Assembly (NCBI GenBank): GCA_027924585.1
Contig: BSBM01000361.1
Coordinates: forward strand, 70,120,501 to 70,184,500
DNA: 64,000 nt
Source: Larix kaempferi
Taxonomy: Eukaryota > Streptophyta > Pinopsida > Pinales > Pinaceae
Direction: 5' to 3'
Shown: piece after piece, positions 24,727 through 36,100 of the stretch
Position numbering within the stretch: the first letter of the stretch is position 1
How the letters are laid out: every line of letters starts with the position of its first letter
Translations under genes and position numbers: made by a program
Notes under the pieces: model-generated
Seen by the model: the letters and a program-made list of their open reading frames with translations, nothing else
The model's database searches: none
Told to the model about the DNA's origin: nothing

Positions 24727-25661
24727 TCAGGCTTGCTGAAAATATATATTCCAACTTCCTTTTTGATAATAACTATCATCTGAATAATTTCTAAGAGAAT
24801 CCCGGTCAACCTCATGTGTGCTATAAGGATTATGATGCTCATCATCTGATATTTTCCACTGATCATACCAATGCTTCTGAGATTCTAAACATTGCACTCT
24901 GGAGTTACCTTCCATTAAATTAGTGTTTTCTTGAATTTGTTCCCTACAAGTTCAGGGAAAATATCAGACCTCAATATAAAAACTACATTACACATGCGTA
25001 ATATATGCATGCACGTTCAGCTAACCGAAGGATACAGATATTTAAGAGAGGAAAACAACTCTGAAATGACAAATAACCCAAGCTCAATATTTCAAGTCAT
25101 ATAAAATTGGCAATGTTGATGAGGAACTAGCAGGCTATAACAACAAATGTGATGATGACAAAAGTCAAGTACCTATCTTGCATAAGTCTGCACCGTCTTT
25201 CATTATCCTGAAGTTGCAAAAATTCTTCTCGGCTTAAAGTCCTTTCAGATGGAGTAACAAGAGAAGGTCCGACACTTCCCATTCTCATTAAACCACTACA
25301 TCAAATCCAAATATTTAATAGGCATAAGAAATAAATTATTGAAATTTACAAAGATATTGTTTCCAGTTAAATGAATTAGAAAAGGAAACATGTGTTAAAT
25401 ACAAGGGTGCACAGTGAAAATGGTGAAGAAGGTTCAAGTTTACAAAAGAAACCTACCAGTGAATAGGAACACCTGAACATATTGATGGCATGTATGGAGG
25501 AAAGACATATGGTGCAACTGGCATCATTGGAATCTCAAATGGAAAAGTTGGAGGAGTTGGACCATACATATGAGTAAAAGGCCTGACATGGGGCTTTGAT
25601 GTTCCATTCCAGTATGCATTTGGACCATATGCAGGATTATTTCCAGGATACATTGGTCCAC
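24727..25661 (-). CDS. Partial gene: proline-rich/SREEF segment, possible RBBP6 (DWNN)-type E3 ligase
   Basis: Three minus-strand exons join in one frame with GT/AG borders: 25661-25457, 25295-25173 and 24943-24727. Exon one is rich in Pro/Tyr/Met (MYPGNNPAYGPNAYWNG, THMYGPTPP, PMMPVAPYVFPPYMP). The joined frame then reads CGLMRMGSVGPS, TPSERTLSREEFLQLQDNER and continues hydrophilic to a stop at 24727-24729. A Pro/Met/Tyr-rich stretch followed by SREEF and charged sequence resembles the region after the RING and zinc knuckle in plant RBBP6/PACT-like proteins, which act in the nucleus as ubiquitin ligases. That match is from memory and modest. DWNN, RING and knuckle exons are not visible upstream. 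It could be a relic, a captured fragment or part of a spliced gene. The last exon may instead splice onward before the stop. Confidence 0.45.
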
Positions 25662-26325
25662 CTAAAGCAAATGCAAGGAGATGGAAAATGATGTGAAGCT
25701 TCTAAGGATTAAAAATACAATAGAAGAAGCACTCAAATTCAAATATACATTTCATAATACCTGATTCACTCTTGCAAAACCAAAGACAAAGTATCCAGAT
25801 TCCATAAACTAACATAAGCGCATCTAGATTTTAATAATATCGGTTTGCAGAACATGAAAATTTAGTTTTAAATTAGGATCAAGCAGAAAGGTTCCTTACC
25901 TACATGAAACATACCATGTTGAGTATAAGTAGTAGAATTATCTAGGCAGACCCTTGGTCTGGACAACCACAGACATAGCAATAGCGACCACCCTGTCTTG
26001 CAAATGATACCAGTCTATGTGGTGCCCTGCGATATGGCTATTGCCTCTCCAAAACGTTTGGATTTATTTCATGTTCATTTATTTAATGATGCTCTCTCAC
26101 AAGGCATTACCTTCTATTCATGTCATTCTATTGCTTCATTTTTTGAGGTGTTCACTACCATTGTTTCTAGACCAGTCTTCTTCCCTGGCGTTTTCCTTAT
26201 GTCCTACGATATGTCAATTGTTTCCTTCTGAAAGACTTTTCCATCTAAGACCTAAAATGCCTTTGATAATAATGAATGATGATAAATTCATTCCAAGAGA
26301 GTGTTTTCTTATCCAAGATTTCTAG

Positions 26326-28393
26326 TTGCTCTTGCACTAGGGGATCTATTTCAAAATGAGACTACGACACGGACAACAGATGCAATCTATGCCTACCGTG
26401 CACTTATGAATCTGCTTGAGGACCAACCAACAGAAGAGATGAAGTTGGTTTCCATTTTTGCTTTTCAAAATATAATGATGTACATCCATTCAAATAATTG
26501 GTTAGTTGTAGAAGATGGTGGAATTCAAGTTCTCCTTTACCTTATCAGCTCTAGTGATCTTGATACTTCCTTCCAGGTAGCTTTTTTTATAAGCTTTTGC
26601 TCTCAAGTATTACCATTCAGAAATATGCATCTATTAACACCATCTGAGATTTGGATGGTTAGTACCTGTTTATATTTCTTATTTGGTTATTTTGGGGTAT
26701 GTTCTTGTAGATACTTGTCTATAGTTTGAGTATATGACCTGCAAGTGAGTGCAGAGACCAGTCAAAATATGATGCTATTGAAATCCTTTGTGAAGTGTTT
26801 CATCCGCTCCTTAACATGTATTTAACTCAATTTCCAAATCAAACATTCATCAGTGTTGATGTTTAGACCTATCAAAGAGGAGTTTCCTACATAGCTATAT
26901 AATCCCCAAGCATTCCTAACTGCTCTTATACATGCCAATTTAGTGATACATTCTCTAGACCAAAATTGTGTTACAAACTAGAAATTATCCTATTTTGTAG
27001 TGGAATACTTTCTTATTGATCTTCCTAATGAGTCGGGACCAATGTTATTAGAACCAAACCAATTTCGAAAAAACTAATAGGTTCCTAAAATATGTATTTT
27101 TCAGCATGGAAATGTTAAAATGAATGAAAATGAAAGACACGCCCTTATTTGCTAATATGTTATATACATCATAATTTTTTCATATTTCTGTATAATGGTT
27201 TGAATTCACATGGATGCACATGAATATAATATATGTTATTTTTAATTTGAATATTTTTTGTGAACCATTTTTCCTAGTTTTTGTCTAGTTTTGGTCACTG
27301 GGATCGACAAGTTCAACCACCGGTCCGGTTATGATAACATTGGTATTGACCCCTAGATTCCTCTTAATGTCTAGATTGAATTGCTATATTTTGTGGACAA
27401 TATCCAACTAAGAACACAAAAGGACAAAATGAAATAGTTTGATAACATTTTGAATCATGGATAGAAGAAATCACTTGTCTTTTCCCGTAAGGAATTCAAT
27501 TGGCATATCCTTAACAACCATTGACATAAGTATTTTGTTTTACAGTCCATTATGGTGTCAAAATGTCCCTTGTTCAAGACTATACATAATAATTTGTTCT
27601 TTTATAGAAAATATTTCATATGTTCCACAAGGTGCAATTTAAATCATTGTTGGCAATGGCTCATTTACCAAATACAGAATCAAGAAATATTCTTAGATAC
27701 ACATGATACATACTCAATGTTATGCTTAATTAATTGTGGTTATAATTGTACATTTCTTGAGGAGTTTGTATCCTAGTTCAGTTTATCTCCAAATTTGAAG
27801 AAGTGATTTGACTACAAGCATGCATGGCCTTGAATGTGGAATATGAATGAATAATTGTAGGATGATTGGTTCTTTTGGTGTTATGACTATTGTATACTAA
27901 TAAATAATTACTATGTTTGTTGGATGTGCATTTTCCATTGAAAAGGACTTCCACGCCATGGGTAATGTCAATGAAGATTATTTGAGAGCATTAAATGCTT
28001 AATTTGGCAATTTTCCAAGGTTGAGAGCCACAAAACCTGCTACACTTTTCATCCCTCATTTAGTTGCTTCCTTGAATACTGGGCGAGAAGCAACCTTGGA
28101 TTCATTTTTTCTTCTTAGTTTACTTTTTCTTCTTAGACAAGCTTGGTCAACATGTACAGCTGAATTTGGAAAAGAGCAAGTTGTTGTTGTAGCAAAGGCT
28201 ATTCCAATTCTTCAATACTTGATTCAATGAGCACCACCTCATTTTCGAGAAAAGGAAGATCTCCTATTGCATGCTTACCAATAATTCTATTGGATGCAAC
28301 TACAAGCATGGTATCAACTTGAAGCAGTCAGTGTGTAACCCAAACACGTATTGTAGACTTGCACTTGGGAATGGTCCACCAAGGAAAACTAAG
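26326..28393 (+). pseudogene. CSI1-type (cellulose synthase interactive) pseudogene fragment
   Basis: Matches the C-terminal armadillo repeats and the start of the C2 domain of plant CSI1/POM2-type proteins, which link cellulose synthase complexes to cortical microtubules. Segment one (26326-~26660): [49 protein letters not shown], then after a frameshift near 26605 TIQKYAS. About 1.27 kb of intron-like sequence follows. Segment two (27931-28393): SIEKDFHAMGNVNEDYLRAL, a TAA at 28000 in place of Leu, [31 protein letters not shown], a TGA at 28228, and the C2 start [15 protein letters not shown] plus [10 protein letters not shown], ending at a GT donor. An 18-base in-frame duplication inserts SLLFLL before RQAW. 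Earlier armadillo repeats and the rest of C2 are absent. Confidence 0.9.
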
Positions 28394-28778
28394 GTGATCC
28401 TCTTTCAATCAACTATATTATTTTTTTTAGGTAATAGACTAAGGAGTCTTTATTTTGTTGCAATAAATTACATCTATAAATGTCATACTCTTAGTTATGA
28501 ATTAGATATCCCCGTTTTGGGAATGAGTTGCTTGTATGTATTTTTTATTTTAACTTACCTTGCATTGTGTTCTTGTTTTTATGCAAGTGTAGTATACATT
28601 TTATTATATGGACAGTTATCAAATTTGTGCTTTTGAATTTGCAAATAATTGTATGTTTTACTGGAACAATAGTATGCATACATGCAGGCCTAAGGAATCA
28701 CACAGCCCATGTCTGAATCACTATGTAGGTTTTTAAGAACCATTATTTCCATGACCATGAATTTTAGAATACATCTCA

Positions 28779-28991
28779 TCATTTCCTAAATAACACTTTT
28801 CTTTTCTCTGGCACCTGATTCTTCTTGGTGTTGTAAAAGATTAATTGTGTTTTTATCCCTTGTTTGGATAAAAAAGTATCAAAAGCCTTGAGCCAATACT
28901 GACCTTGGTTATTTTTCTGGAACATTCTTACGTGGAACCAAGATTCATTCTCTATTGTAGCTCTGAAGTTCTTGGAATACTTATGTCTCAT
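28779..28991 (-). pseudogene. Relic of a Copia integrase core
   Basis: The minus-strand frame reads YSKNFRATIENES, a decayed NNQGQY in place of DNGGEY, FDTFLSKQGIKTQLIFYN and NQVPEKRKVLF, which lines up with the Copia stretch ending GIKRQLTxPYxPQQNGVAERKNRT. Spacing is right but identity is low, and no LTRs or other domains remain. It is older than every other Copia piece here. Confidence 0.45.
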
Positions 28992-29324
28992 ATTTTTTTC
29001 ATGAAGAACATCTACATTTGTTTTTGAAAAATATGTCTTGTTTTATAGATTTTTTTCAAACAAGAATGCTTAAAAGTGGAAGGGTATATTTCTTGAAGAT
29101 ATAGAGGTGTTAGAATAAGATCTATTTTGAACATGTGTAGGTATATGTATACTTTGGTTCTCCTATGAATATCAAGTTTAGCCTTTTTTCTGATTGGAAA
29201 AAAGTGGAAGGATATATACAATGGACTTCATAACCTCTTTTGTAGTACAAAACACCCACATTTACATGAATAATCATCAATAAACAATGAAATAATTTGT
29301 TCACATTTTAATATTCCTTAAAAG
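28992..29324. other. Unassigned flank upstream of Copia B
   Basis: AT-rich with no recognised gene. A short duplicated phrase (AAAAGTGGAAGG(G/A)TATAT) occurs near 29068 and 29200. Confidence 0.4.
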
Positions 29325-29789
29325 TGTTGGTTGTGGAGCCATATGTTCCAGTCTCATAGATGATATTCTATCAGTCGTTCACCTCAGAGGACTCTACACT
29401 CATTCCCCAACCTTGGGGTTGTTTTCACCAACAGTTTTTGGGCCCATGGTTTTGGGTAACCTGTGGTATTTTTCCCATTGTATTTCCCTTATAAAAGGAA
29501 GACATTGTAACATGGCTAGGGTTGATGTATCAGGTTTTATGCATTGTAAAGATATCTGAGATCAGAAGAGAAACTGTGAGACAGTGAAGAGGAAGTGCAA
29601 CGGCTGTGATGCAGGTTGTATCCCTTCACTTTGTTGGATGATATAATAATAAGGACTGACAACTTTAGTGTGGACATTGCCCATCTTCGGTGAACCACGA
29701 TATATCTGTGTCTCTCTTGTAATGTGTATGTCTGATTATATTTGCATTTCTATTTACTATTATTGCTCTGTGATCCCGTTTTTCTAACA
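29325..29789 (+). repeat. 5' LTR of Copia B
   Basis: 465 bp, TGTTGGTTGTGGAGCC...TTTTTCTAACA, closely similar to the reverse complement of the Copia A LTRs. The pentamer before it is AAAAG; its partner is not in the window. Confidence 0.9.
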
Positions 29790-29791
29790 AT

Positions 29792-29804
29792 TGGTATCAG
29801 AGCC
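29792..29804 (+). other. Primer-binding site of Copia B
   Basis: TGGTATCAGAGCC, complementary to the 3' end of plant initiator tRNA-Met, two bases after the LTR. Confidence 0.9.
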
Positions 29805-29864
29805 AAAGGTCTATTTGGAAGATGAACCCGCAGGAAGCTAGGGTTTCTGGTTCGAGTGGGAGCA

Positions 29865-30690
29865 ATGGTGGAAGAAGGAATGTTTAAGGTCGAGAAGTTT
29901 AATGGCCAAAACTTCCAGTTATGGAAAATACAAATGGAGGACTATCTGTACTAGAAGGATCTATTCCTACTGTTAGGAGGAAGAGCAAAGCAGTCGGCGT
30001 CTATGTAGGACGAAGAATGGGAGGTTCTTGACAGAAAGGCACTCGAAACAATACAACTATCCTTGACTTCATCAGTGGCTTTCAATATCTCAAAATAAAC
30101 GACAATGGAGGGTTTGATGAGTGCACTGGGTAAGCTATATGAAAAACCCTCGGCCTCCAACAAGGTATTTCTAATGAAGCGTTTATTTTATATGAAGATG
30201 TTTGAAGGTGGATCTATTACTGATCATTTAAATGAGTTCAATACAGTTACAAATCAACTAATTTTTGTAAGTGTAAACTTTGATGATGATGTTAGGGCTC
30301 TTCTAATCTTGTGTTCATTGCCAGAAAGCTAAAATAGCTTGGTCATGGATGTAAGTAACTCTGCCTCTAGTTCAAACACCTTGAAATTTGATGATGTTGT
30401 TGGTGTTATTCTTAGCGAAGAAATGCGAAGAAAAAGCACAGGTGAGACATCAGGTAATGCGTTGACCATGGAGAGCAGGGGAAGACAAAAGGAGAGAGGA
30501 AAGACCAAGGTAATCATGAAAATTCTAAAATGGGCAGATCCACGTCCAAACTGGGAAAGATAGATTGTTGGAACTGTGGAAAGAAAGGACATCTGAAGAA
30601 AGACTGTAGATCTCTAAATAAGAAAGGAGATGCACAACAGGAAACTACCCATGAAGCAAATGCAGCAGGTGATGTGTTACAAGATGATTT
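29865..30690 (+). pseudogene. Copia B gag pseudogene
   Basis: Starts MVEEGMFKVEKFNGQNFQLW, then MEDYLY and an in-frame TAG (29952-29954) at exactly the codon that is also TAG in Copia A. Further stops interrupt SMxDEEWEVLD, FNISK and LPES. Conserved pieces include LMSALGKLYEKPSASNKVFL, GGSITDHLNEFNTVTNQL and an intact CCHC zinc knuckle CWNCGKKGHLKKDC (30566-30607). Confidence 0.85.
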
Positions 30691-30699
30691 GATTCTTGC

Positions 30700-31984
30700 A
30701 TTAGATAATACTAGTGATTATTGGGTAGTAGATTTAGGGGCTTCATTTCATGCTACACCCCATAGGAAATAATTTCATGATTATGTTCTAGGTGATTTTG
30801 GACATGTTTTATTGGGTGCTGATGAGCCATGTAAAATTGTTGGAATGGGTAAGGTATGGATAAAAGTTAAGAATGGAACTGATTGGATGTTGAAATATGT
30901 AAGGCATATTCCTACTATGAAAAGAAATCTGATCTCAACAGGGCATTTGGGAGATGGCGGTTGTCTCTCTACATTTGGAGAAAAGTGGTGGAAGATCACT
31001 AAAGGATCAATGGTGATCGCAAAAGAAGATAGGGTAGGTACGTTGTATTTATGTCCTCATAATACTACCCATTCTATCTCTTTAGCTTCCACAAGAACAG
31101 ATATAGCATTGTGGCATCATAGGCTTTGCCACATGACAGAGAAGGGGATGCAGATTCTCCACTCAAGGAAGTTGCTACTAGATTTGAAGTAGGCAAGTTT
31201 GGAATTATGTGAGAACTGTGTTTATGGAAAACAAAAGAGTCATATTTCTTAGGGTTGGGAAACAAAAGAAGAATGAAAAGTTAGAGCTAGTGCATACCGA
31301 TGTATGGGGACCGGATCAAGTACAATCTCTTGGTGGCTCTCATTATTATGTTACATTTATTGATGATGCAACTAGGAAAACTTGGTTTTATTGCATTAGA
31401 TAGAAATCTGATGTGTTTGCTACTTTTAAAAGTGGAAAGCTTTGGTTGAGAATGAGATAGGAAAAAGGTTGAAGTGTCTCAGATCTGATAATGGAGGTGA
31501 GTACTGCGGCAAGGAGTTTGATAGTTACTGTTCATAGCATGGGATTCATAGAGAGAAGACAGTCCCAAGAAGACCACAAGAAAATGGTGTGTCAGAAAGG
31601 ATGAATAGAACAATCATGGAGCGTGCAAGTTGTATGAGATTGCATGCAGGGTTTCCCTTACAGTTTTGGGTGGATGCTGTAAATACTGTTGTTTATTTAA
31701 CAAACATAGGACCTTCAAGTGCTTTGGATGGTGGTATTCCAGAGGAGGCATGGAAAGATAAAAAGGTAAACTACTCATTTATGAGAATGTTTAGTTGTGA
31801 AGCATTTGTCCATATTGATAAAGATAATAGAACAAAGCTTGAAGCTAAATCCAAGAAATGTACCTTTATTGGATATGGGGTTGATGATTTTGATTATCGC
31901 TTATGGGATTATGAAAACAACAAAATCATTAGGAGTAGAGATGTGATATTCAATTAAAATGTCATGTATAAAGATCAGTTGCAA
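30700..31984 (+). pseudogene. Copia B pol, part 1 (protease and integrase)
   Basis: Protease motif WVVDLGAS, with Leu instead of the catalytic-triad Ser of DSGAS, at ~30722. The GAG-pre-integrase motif ALWHHRLCHMTEKGMQILHS follows at ~31107, then integrase pieces VHTDVWGPDQV, FIDDATRKTW, DNGGEYC, PQENGVSERMNRTIME and the C-terminal KKCTFIGYGVDD. The DDE residues can be placed, but stops at ~31197, ~31401, ~31459 and ~31535 break the frame. It ends at QLQG, where Copia C is inserted. Confidence 0.85.
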
Positions 31985-31989
31985 GGAAA
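31985..31989 (+). repeat. Left TSD (GGAAA) of Copia C
   Basis: GGAAA before TGTTGATG matches GGAAA at 45857-45861 after the far end of Copia C. It defines the insertion point within Copia B pol. Confidence 0.9.
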
Positions 31990-32555
31990 TGTTGATGTAT
32001 ATGTAACTTCAGAATGTATTTCATTTATATATTTATTATACTCCTATAGAGATGTATTATTCCTCTATACGGAAGTGTCGTCATTTGTATTGACAAGTGT
32101 CGCAAGTGTGTTAACTTGCCGATCGGTTATTATACCACCTTGTAAGGGGTTGGCTCAGATTAATGTAATAAGAGGTTATTGTGCTAAGCTAGACAAGTCG
32201 GCCCCATAAGTCTATTGGGCAGTGAGGACAAGTATAAATAGAGATCTCTGGATCTCTATTTGGATCACTTCAGAACTCACTCTTCCTTCACTCGGAATGT
32301 GGCGCACATGTGAGGAGGAGGATCAGCTGCTAAGAGGAGTCTATCTCGGTGTACTTTGGTTGTGCTATTGCACTATCTATCTCTGAGGAAGTTGTGGTGT
32401 TTTTCACCTTAGGGTTTTCCCCATGGAAACTTTGTGTGTCTATTGTCTCTCATGCGTTTGTTTCTTGTGATGCTTGATATGCATTGATGTACTCTACATG
32501 TTATTCTCTCAGTAAAAATCCTAGAGTATCTTGAATTAATGCTCAAAATTTAACA
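31990..32555 (+). repeat. 5' LTR of Copia C
   Basis: 566 bp, TGTTGATGTATATG...CAAAATTTAACA. Its 3' partner is split between 38711-39029 and 45614-45856. Confidence 0.92.
32233..32240 (+). promoter_or_regulatory. LTR TATA box of Copia C
   Basis: TATAAATA in a TATAAATAGAGATCTC context. The equivalent site is present in all C/E-family LTRs (38954, 51624, 58220), the conserved position of a Pol II promoter driving element RNA. Confidence 0.55.
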
Positions 32556-32568
32556 TGGTATCAGAGCT
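32556..32568 (+). other. Primer-binding site of Copia C
   Basis: TGGTATCAGAGCT directly abuts the LTR end, initiator tRNA-Met type. Confidence 0.92.
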
Positions 32569-33129
32569 AACGTGAGAAGAAGACATTCTGCAGTGATGGA
32601 AACGAGGGTTTCTTATTTATTGGGTTTCTCTCCACAGATTTTGGAAAAGCATTATAGTAGATTGACTCTACTCATCAAGGAGAATATATTTGTCCAATCA
32701 GAATTTAGTTTTGAGCACTTTCTGTTTTGACCCTAAAAGTTAGGGTTTCCATAAAAATAGGAGTTTCTAAAATCTGAAGACATAGCTGGAAGCTCCTTGA
32801 AAAAATCGACGTTTAGAGCTTTGGATCAAGATTTTTGGCTGGACAAATCTTTGAGAAACTCAAACCCTAATTCAGGGTCCTCCTTAGTGAATCTGGAAAA
32901 ACTCAAAGACATTTCTAAAGGCTAAACTTTGTAGAACTCAAATTCTGAGTTTACCAGGCTAATCAGCTCATCAAGGTGCATCTTTCTATCCTTTTAGAAA
33001 GTCGAAATTCACATTTTGAATTTTTGGGGTTTCCCTGACAAACCCTAATCCGAGATCAGATCCAGTTTTTAGCAAATCTAGTGGTAAGATCTAAGTCTTT
33101 TCTATTTCCATTTGAAGTACTTTTTAAAG
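32569..33129 (+). other. Untranslated leader of Copia C
   Basis: About 560 bp between PBS and gag start, with no ORF. It is clearly alignable with 51991-52551 of Copia E, so it is a conserved family leader that probably carries packaging or translation signals (inference). Confidence 0.7.
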
Positions 33130-36100
33130 ATGTCTCACCACACTAAGCTTGAAGACAAGCTTGAAGGGACTGATAACTTTCAAGCCTCAAAGTATAGGAT
33201 TGGGTTAATCCTAGAAGAGAATGAGTTGGACTCATACATAAAAGAAGAGGTCCCTACCCTAGAGGATGAAGAGGCTAAGATATTGCATAAGAATAACTTG
33301 GTCAAGGCAAAGAGAATCATTGTTGATTCTATTAAGGACAATCTTATTCCACATGTGTCATCCCTAAAGACACCCAAGGCTATGTTTGATTCCTTGACCA
33401 AGCTATTTGAAGGGAATAACATAAATTGGAAGATGAATCTGCAGAATCAATTGAAAGGGGTCAAGATGTCAAATGGAGAGACCATTCAATATTATTTCTC
33501 CAAAGTCTCTCAAATCAAGGAACAACTTGAAGCTGTAGATGAAATGGTGGAGAATGGAGAAATTGGGATGACCACTCTAAATGGCCTACCTAGGTCATGG
33601 GATTCCTTTATCCAAGGGATCTATGCCAGAAATAAATTGATCTCCTTTAGCAGACTATGGGAGGAATGTTCACAAGAAGAAGCAAGACTTGTGTCCCAAG
33701 AAGAAAAGATGGGGAATGAAGATCAAGCTCTCACATCACTCACCAAGAAAGGAAAATATAAAAGAGAGCCATCCCACTCTAGGAGATCTTCACATCACCA
33801 TTATCATAAGGATAAGAAAAATCTTAGATGCTTCACATGCAATGAGAAGGGACACTTTGCTTCAAAATGTCCCAAGAACAAAAGGGACAACAACAAAAAC
33901 AACAACTTCAACAAGAAGAAGAAGGGCAGCAAAAGAAGGTATCATGCTCATGCTGCTGAAAATGATGAACCTCCAAAGAAGAAGGATAGAGAAGAAAGTG
34001 TTGATGATGATTCAAGTGAAGAAGAGTATGTTCTAATCTCTGCTCTCACAAGTACTATTTCTCATGGTTGTAATGATTGCCTTATTGACAGTGGTGCTTC
34101 CAAACACATGACTGGATTTAAAGAATCTTTTGTAAATCTATCTGAACATGAATCACCCCATAAAGTGAAAGTTGGGGATGACTATCAATACCCCATCAAA
34201 GGAAGTGGTGAAGCCTCCTACACCCTAGATTCTGGAAATTCCTTGAAGATGAAAGAAGTTCTCTATGTACCTGGGTTGAAGAAGAACCTACTCTCCATAT
34301 CTGCATTAGATGCAAAAGGTATGAGGGTTGCATTTGTAGATGGCCAAGTTCTAATGTGGCCAAAAGGTAAAACTATTAATGATGCAATAGTGATTGGAGA
34401 GCAAGAGGGAGGTTTGTATAAATTGAAAGGACAACCTGAACATGCCATGGTGCATGATTCCATGGAGCCAAGTGAACTTTGGCATAGAAGACTTGCACAT
34501 ATGCACTACAGAGCATTACCAATTGCAAGTAAAGCTGTAGAAGGTCTTCCTGAAATCAAGACCAAGCATGAAGGTGTTTGCAAAGGATGTGAAAAAAGGA
34601 AAGAACGTAAAGACAACATTTCCAAGCAGTGAAAGCAAGGCTAAAGGAATCTTGGAAATCATCCACTCTGATGTATGCGGCCCGATGTCATCTAGTTCTC
34701 TGAGTGGGTATATTTACTATGTCTCTTTTATTGATGACTTCTCTAGGAAGACATGGGTTTACTTCTTGAAGAACAAAGATGAAGTATTTGATAAGTTCAA
34801 GGAATTCAAAACCTTGATGGAGAACCAAACTGATAAGAAGATCAAAACATTCAGATCCGACAATGGTGGAAAATTCACCTCAGGTAACTTCAAGAAGCTA
34901 TGCAGTGATTCAAGGATTAAGAGGGAGTTGACTGCTCCTTACAATCCACAACAGAATGGAGTTGTAGAAAGAAAGAACAGAACAATCATGGAAGCAGCAA
35001 GGGCAATGCTACACGACTAGGATCTACCTATGCATCTATGGGAAAAAGCAGCTAGGACAATTGTATATGTGCAGAACAGAACACCCCACAAGATATTGGA
35101 GAACAAGACACCAGAAGAGGTCTTCTCTGGTAAGAATCCCGAAGTCAGCCATCTCAGAATATTTGGCTGTCCAGTATATACTCATGTGCCAAAGGAAAAG
35201 AGGACTAAGCTAGATCCTTCAGGAAAGAAGGGTATCTTTGTGGATTACAGTGAAAGCTCGAAGGCTTACAGAATATACTTTCCAAGGTTCAAGAAAATTG
35301 ATGTCAGCAGGGATGTAACAATTGATGAATATTTAGCATTCATCAAATCAAGGAAGACACCTGTTGAAGTTTATGAAGAACCTAAGGAAACTAGATTTCA
35401 AGACACTACCATGACTGAAGCAATTCTAGATGTTGATCGTGAAATTGAAGATCCGCAACAACCTGTAGATCCACCCTGTGAGAATAGCTCTCACAAGAGA
35501 AAAACTGCATGGGCTAGAGAACTCATTCAAGATGCAAAAAGATATGGAATTCTAGAAGAAGAACATAGAGCAAAGAAGAGAACTAGATCTCATACCAGCT
35601 ATATTTCTTTACTCTGTGATATCATGAACAGAGAACCTTCTAGTTATGAAGAAGCAATGGAAAAGAAAGAATGGAAGGATTCCATGGTCGAAGAATACCA
35701 ATCAATAATGAAGAATGATGTTTGGGATGTTGTCCCAAGAACTGAAGGGAAGTTTGTTGTGATCTCCAAGTGGATCTACAAGATCAAGCATGCTACAGAT
35801 GGTAGCATAGAGAAATACAAGGCAAGATTCGTAGCTTGTGGCTGCTCTCAGAAAGTGGGAATATATTATGAAGAAACTTTTGCTCCTATATCCAAGTACA
35901 CTTCCATCAGATCAGTACTCTCCCTGGCTACAACAATAAAATGGAAGATACAATAGATGGATGTCAAGACTACTTTCTCAAATGGTGTAGTTGAAGAGGA
36001 AGTGTATGTGGAGCAGCCACTCAGTTTTGAAACACATGACAGGGAGTCATATGTGTGCAGGTTGAAGAAATCCTTGTATGGCTTGAAGCAAGCTCCCAGA

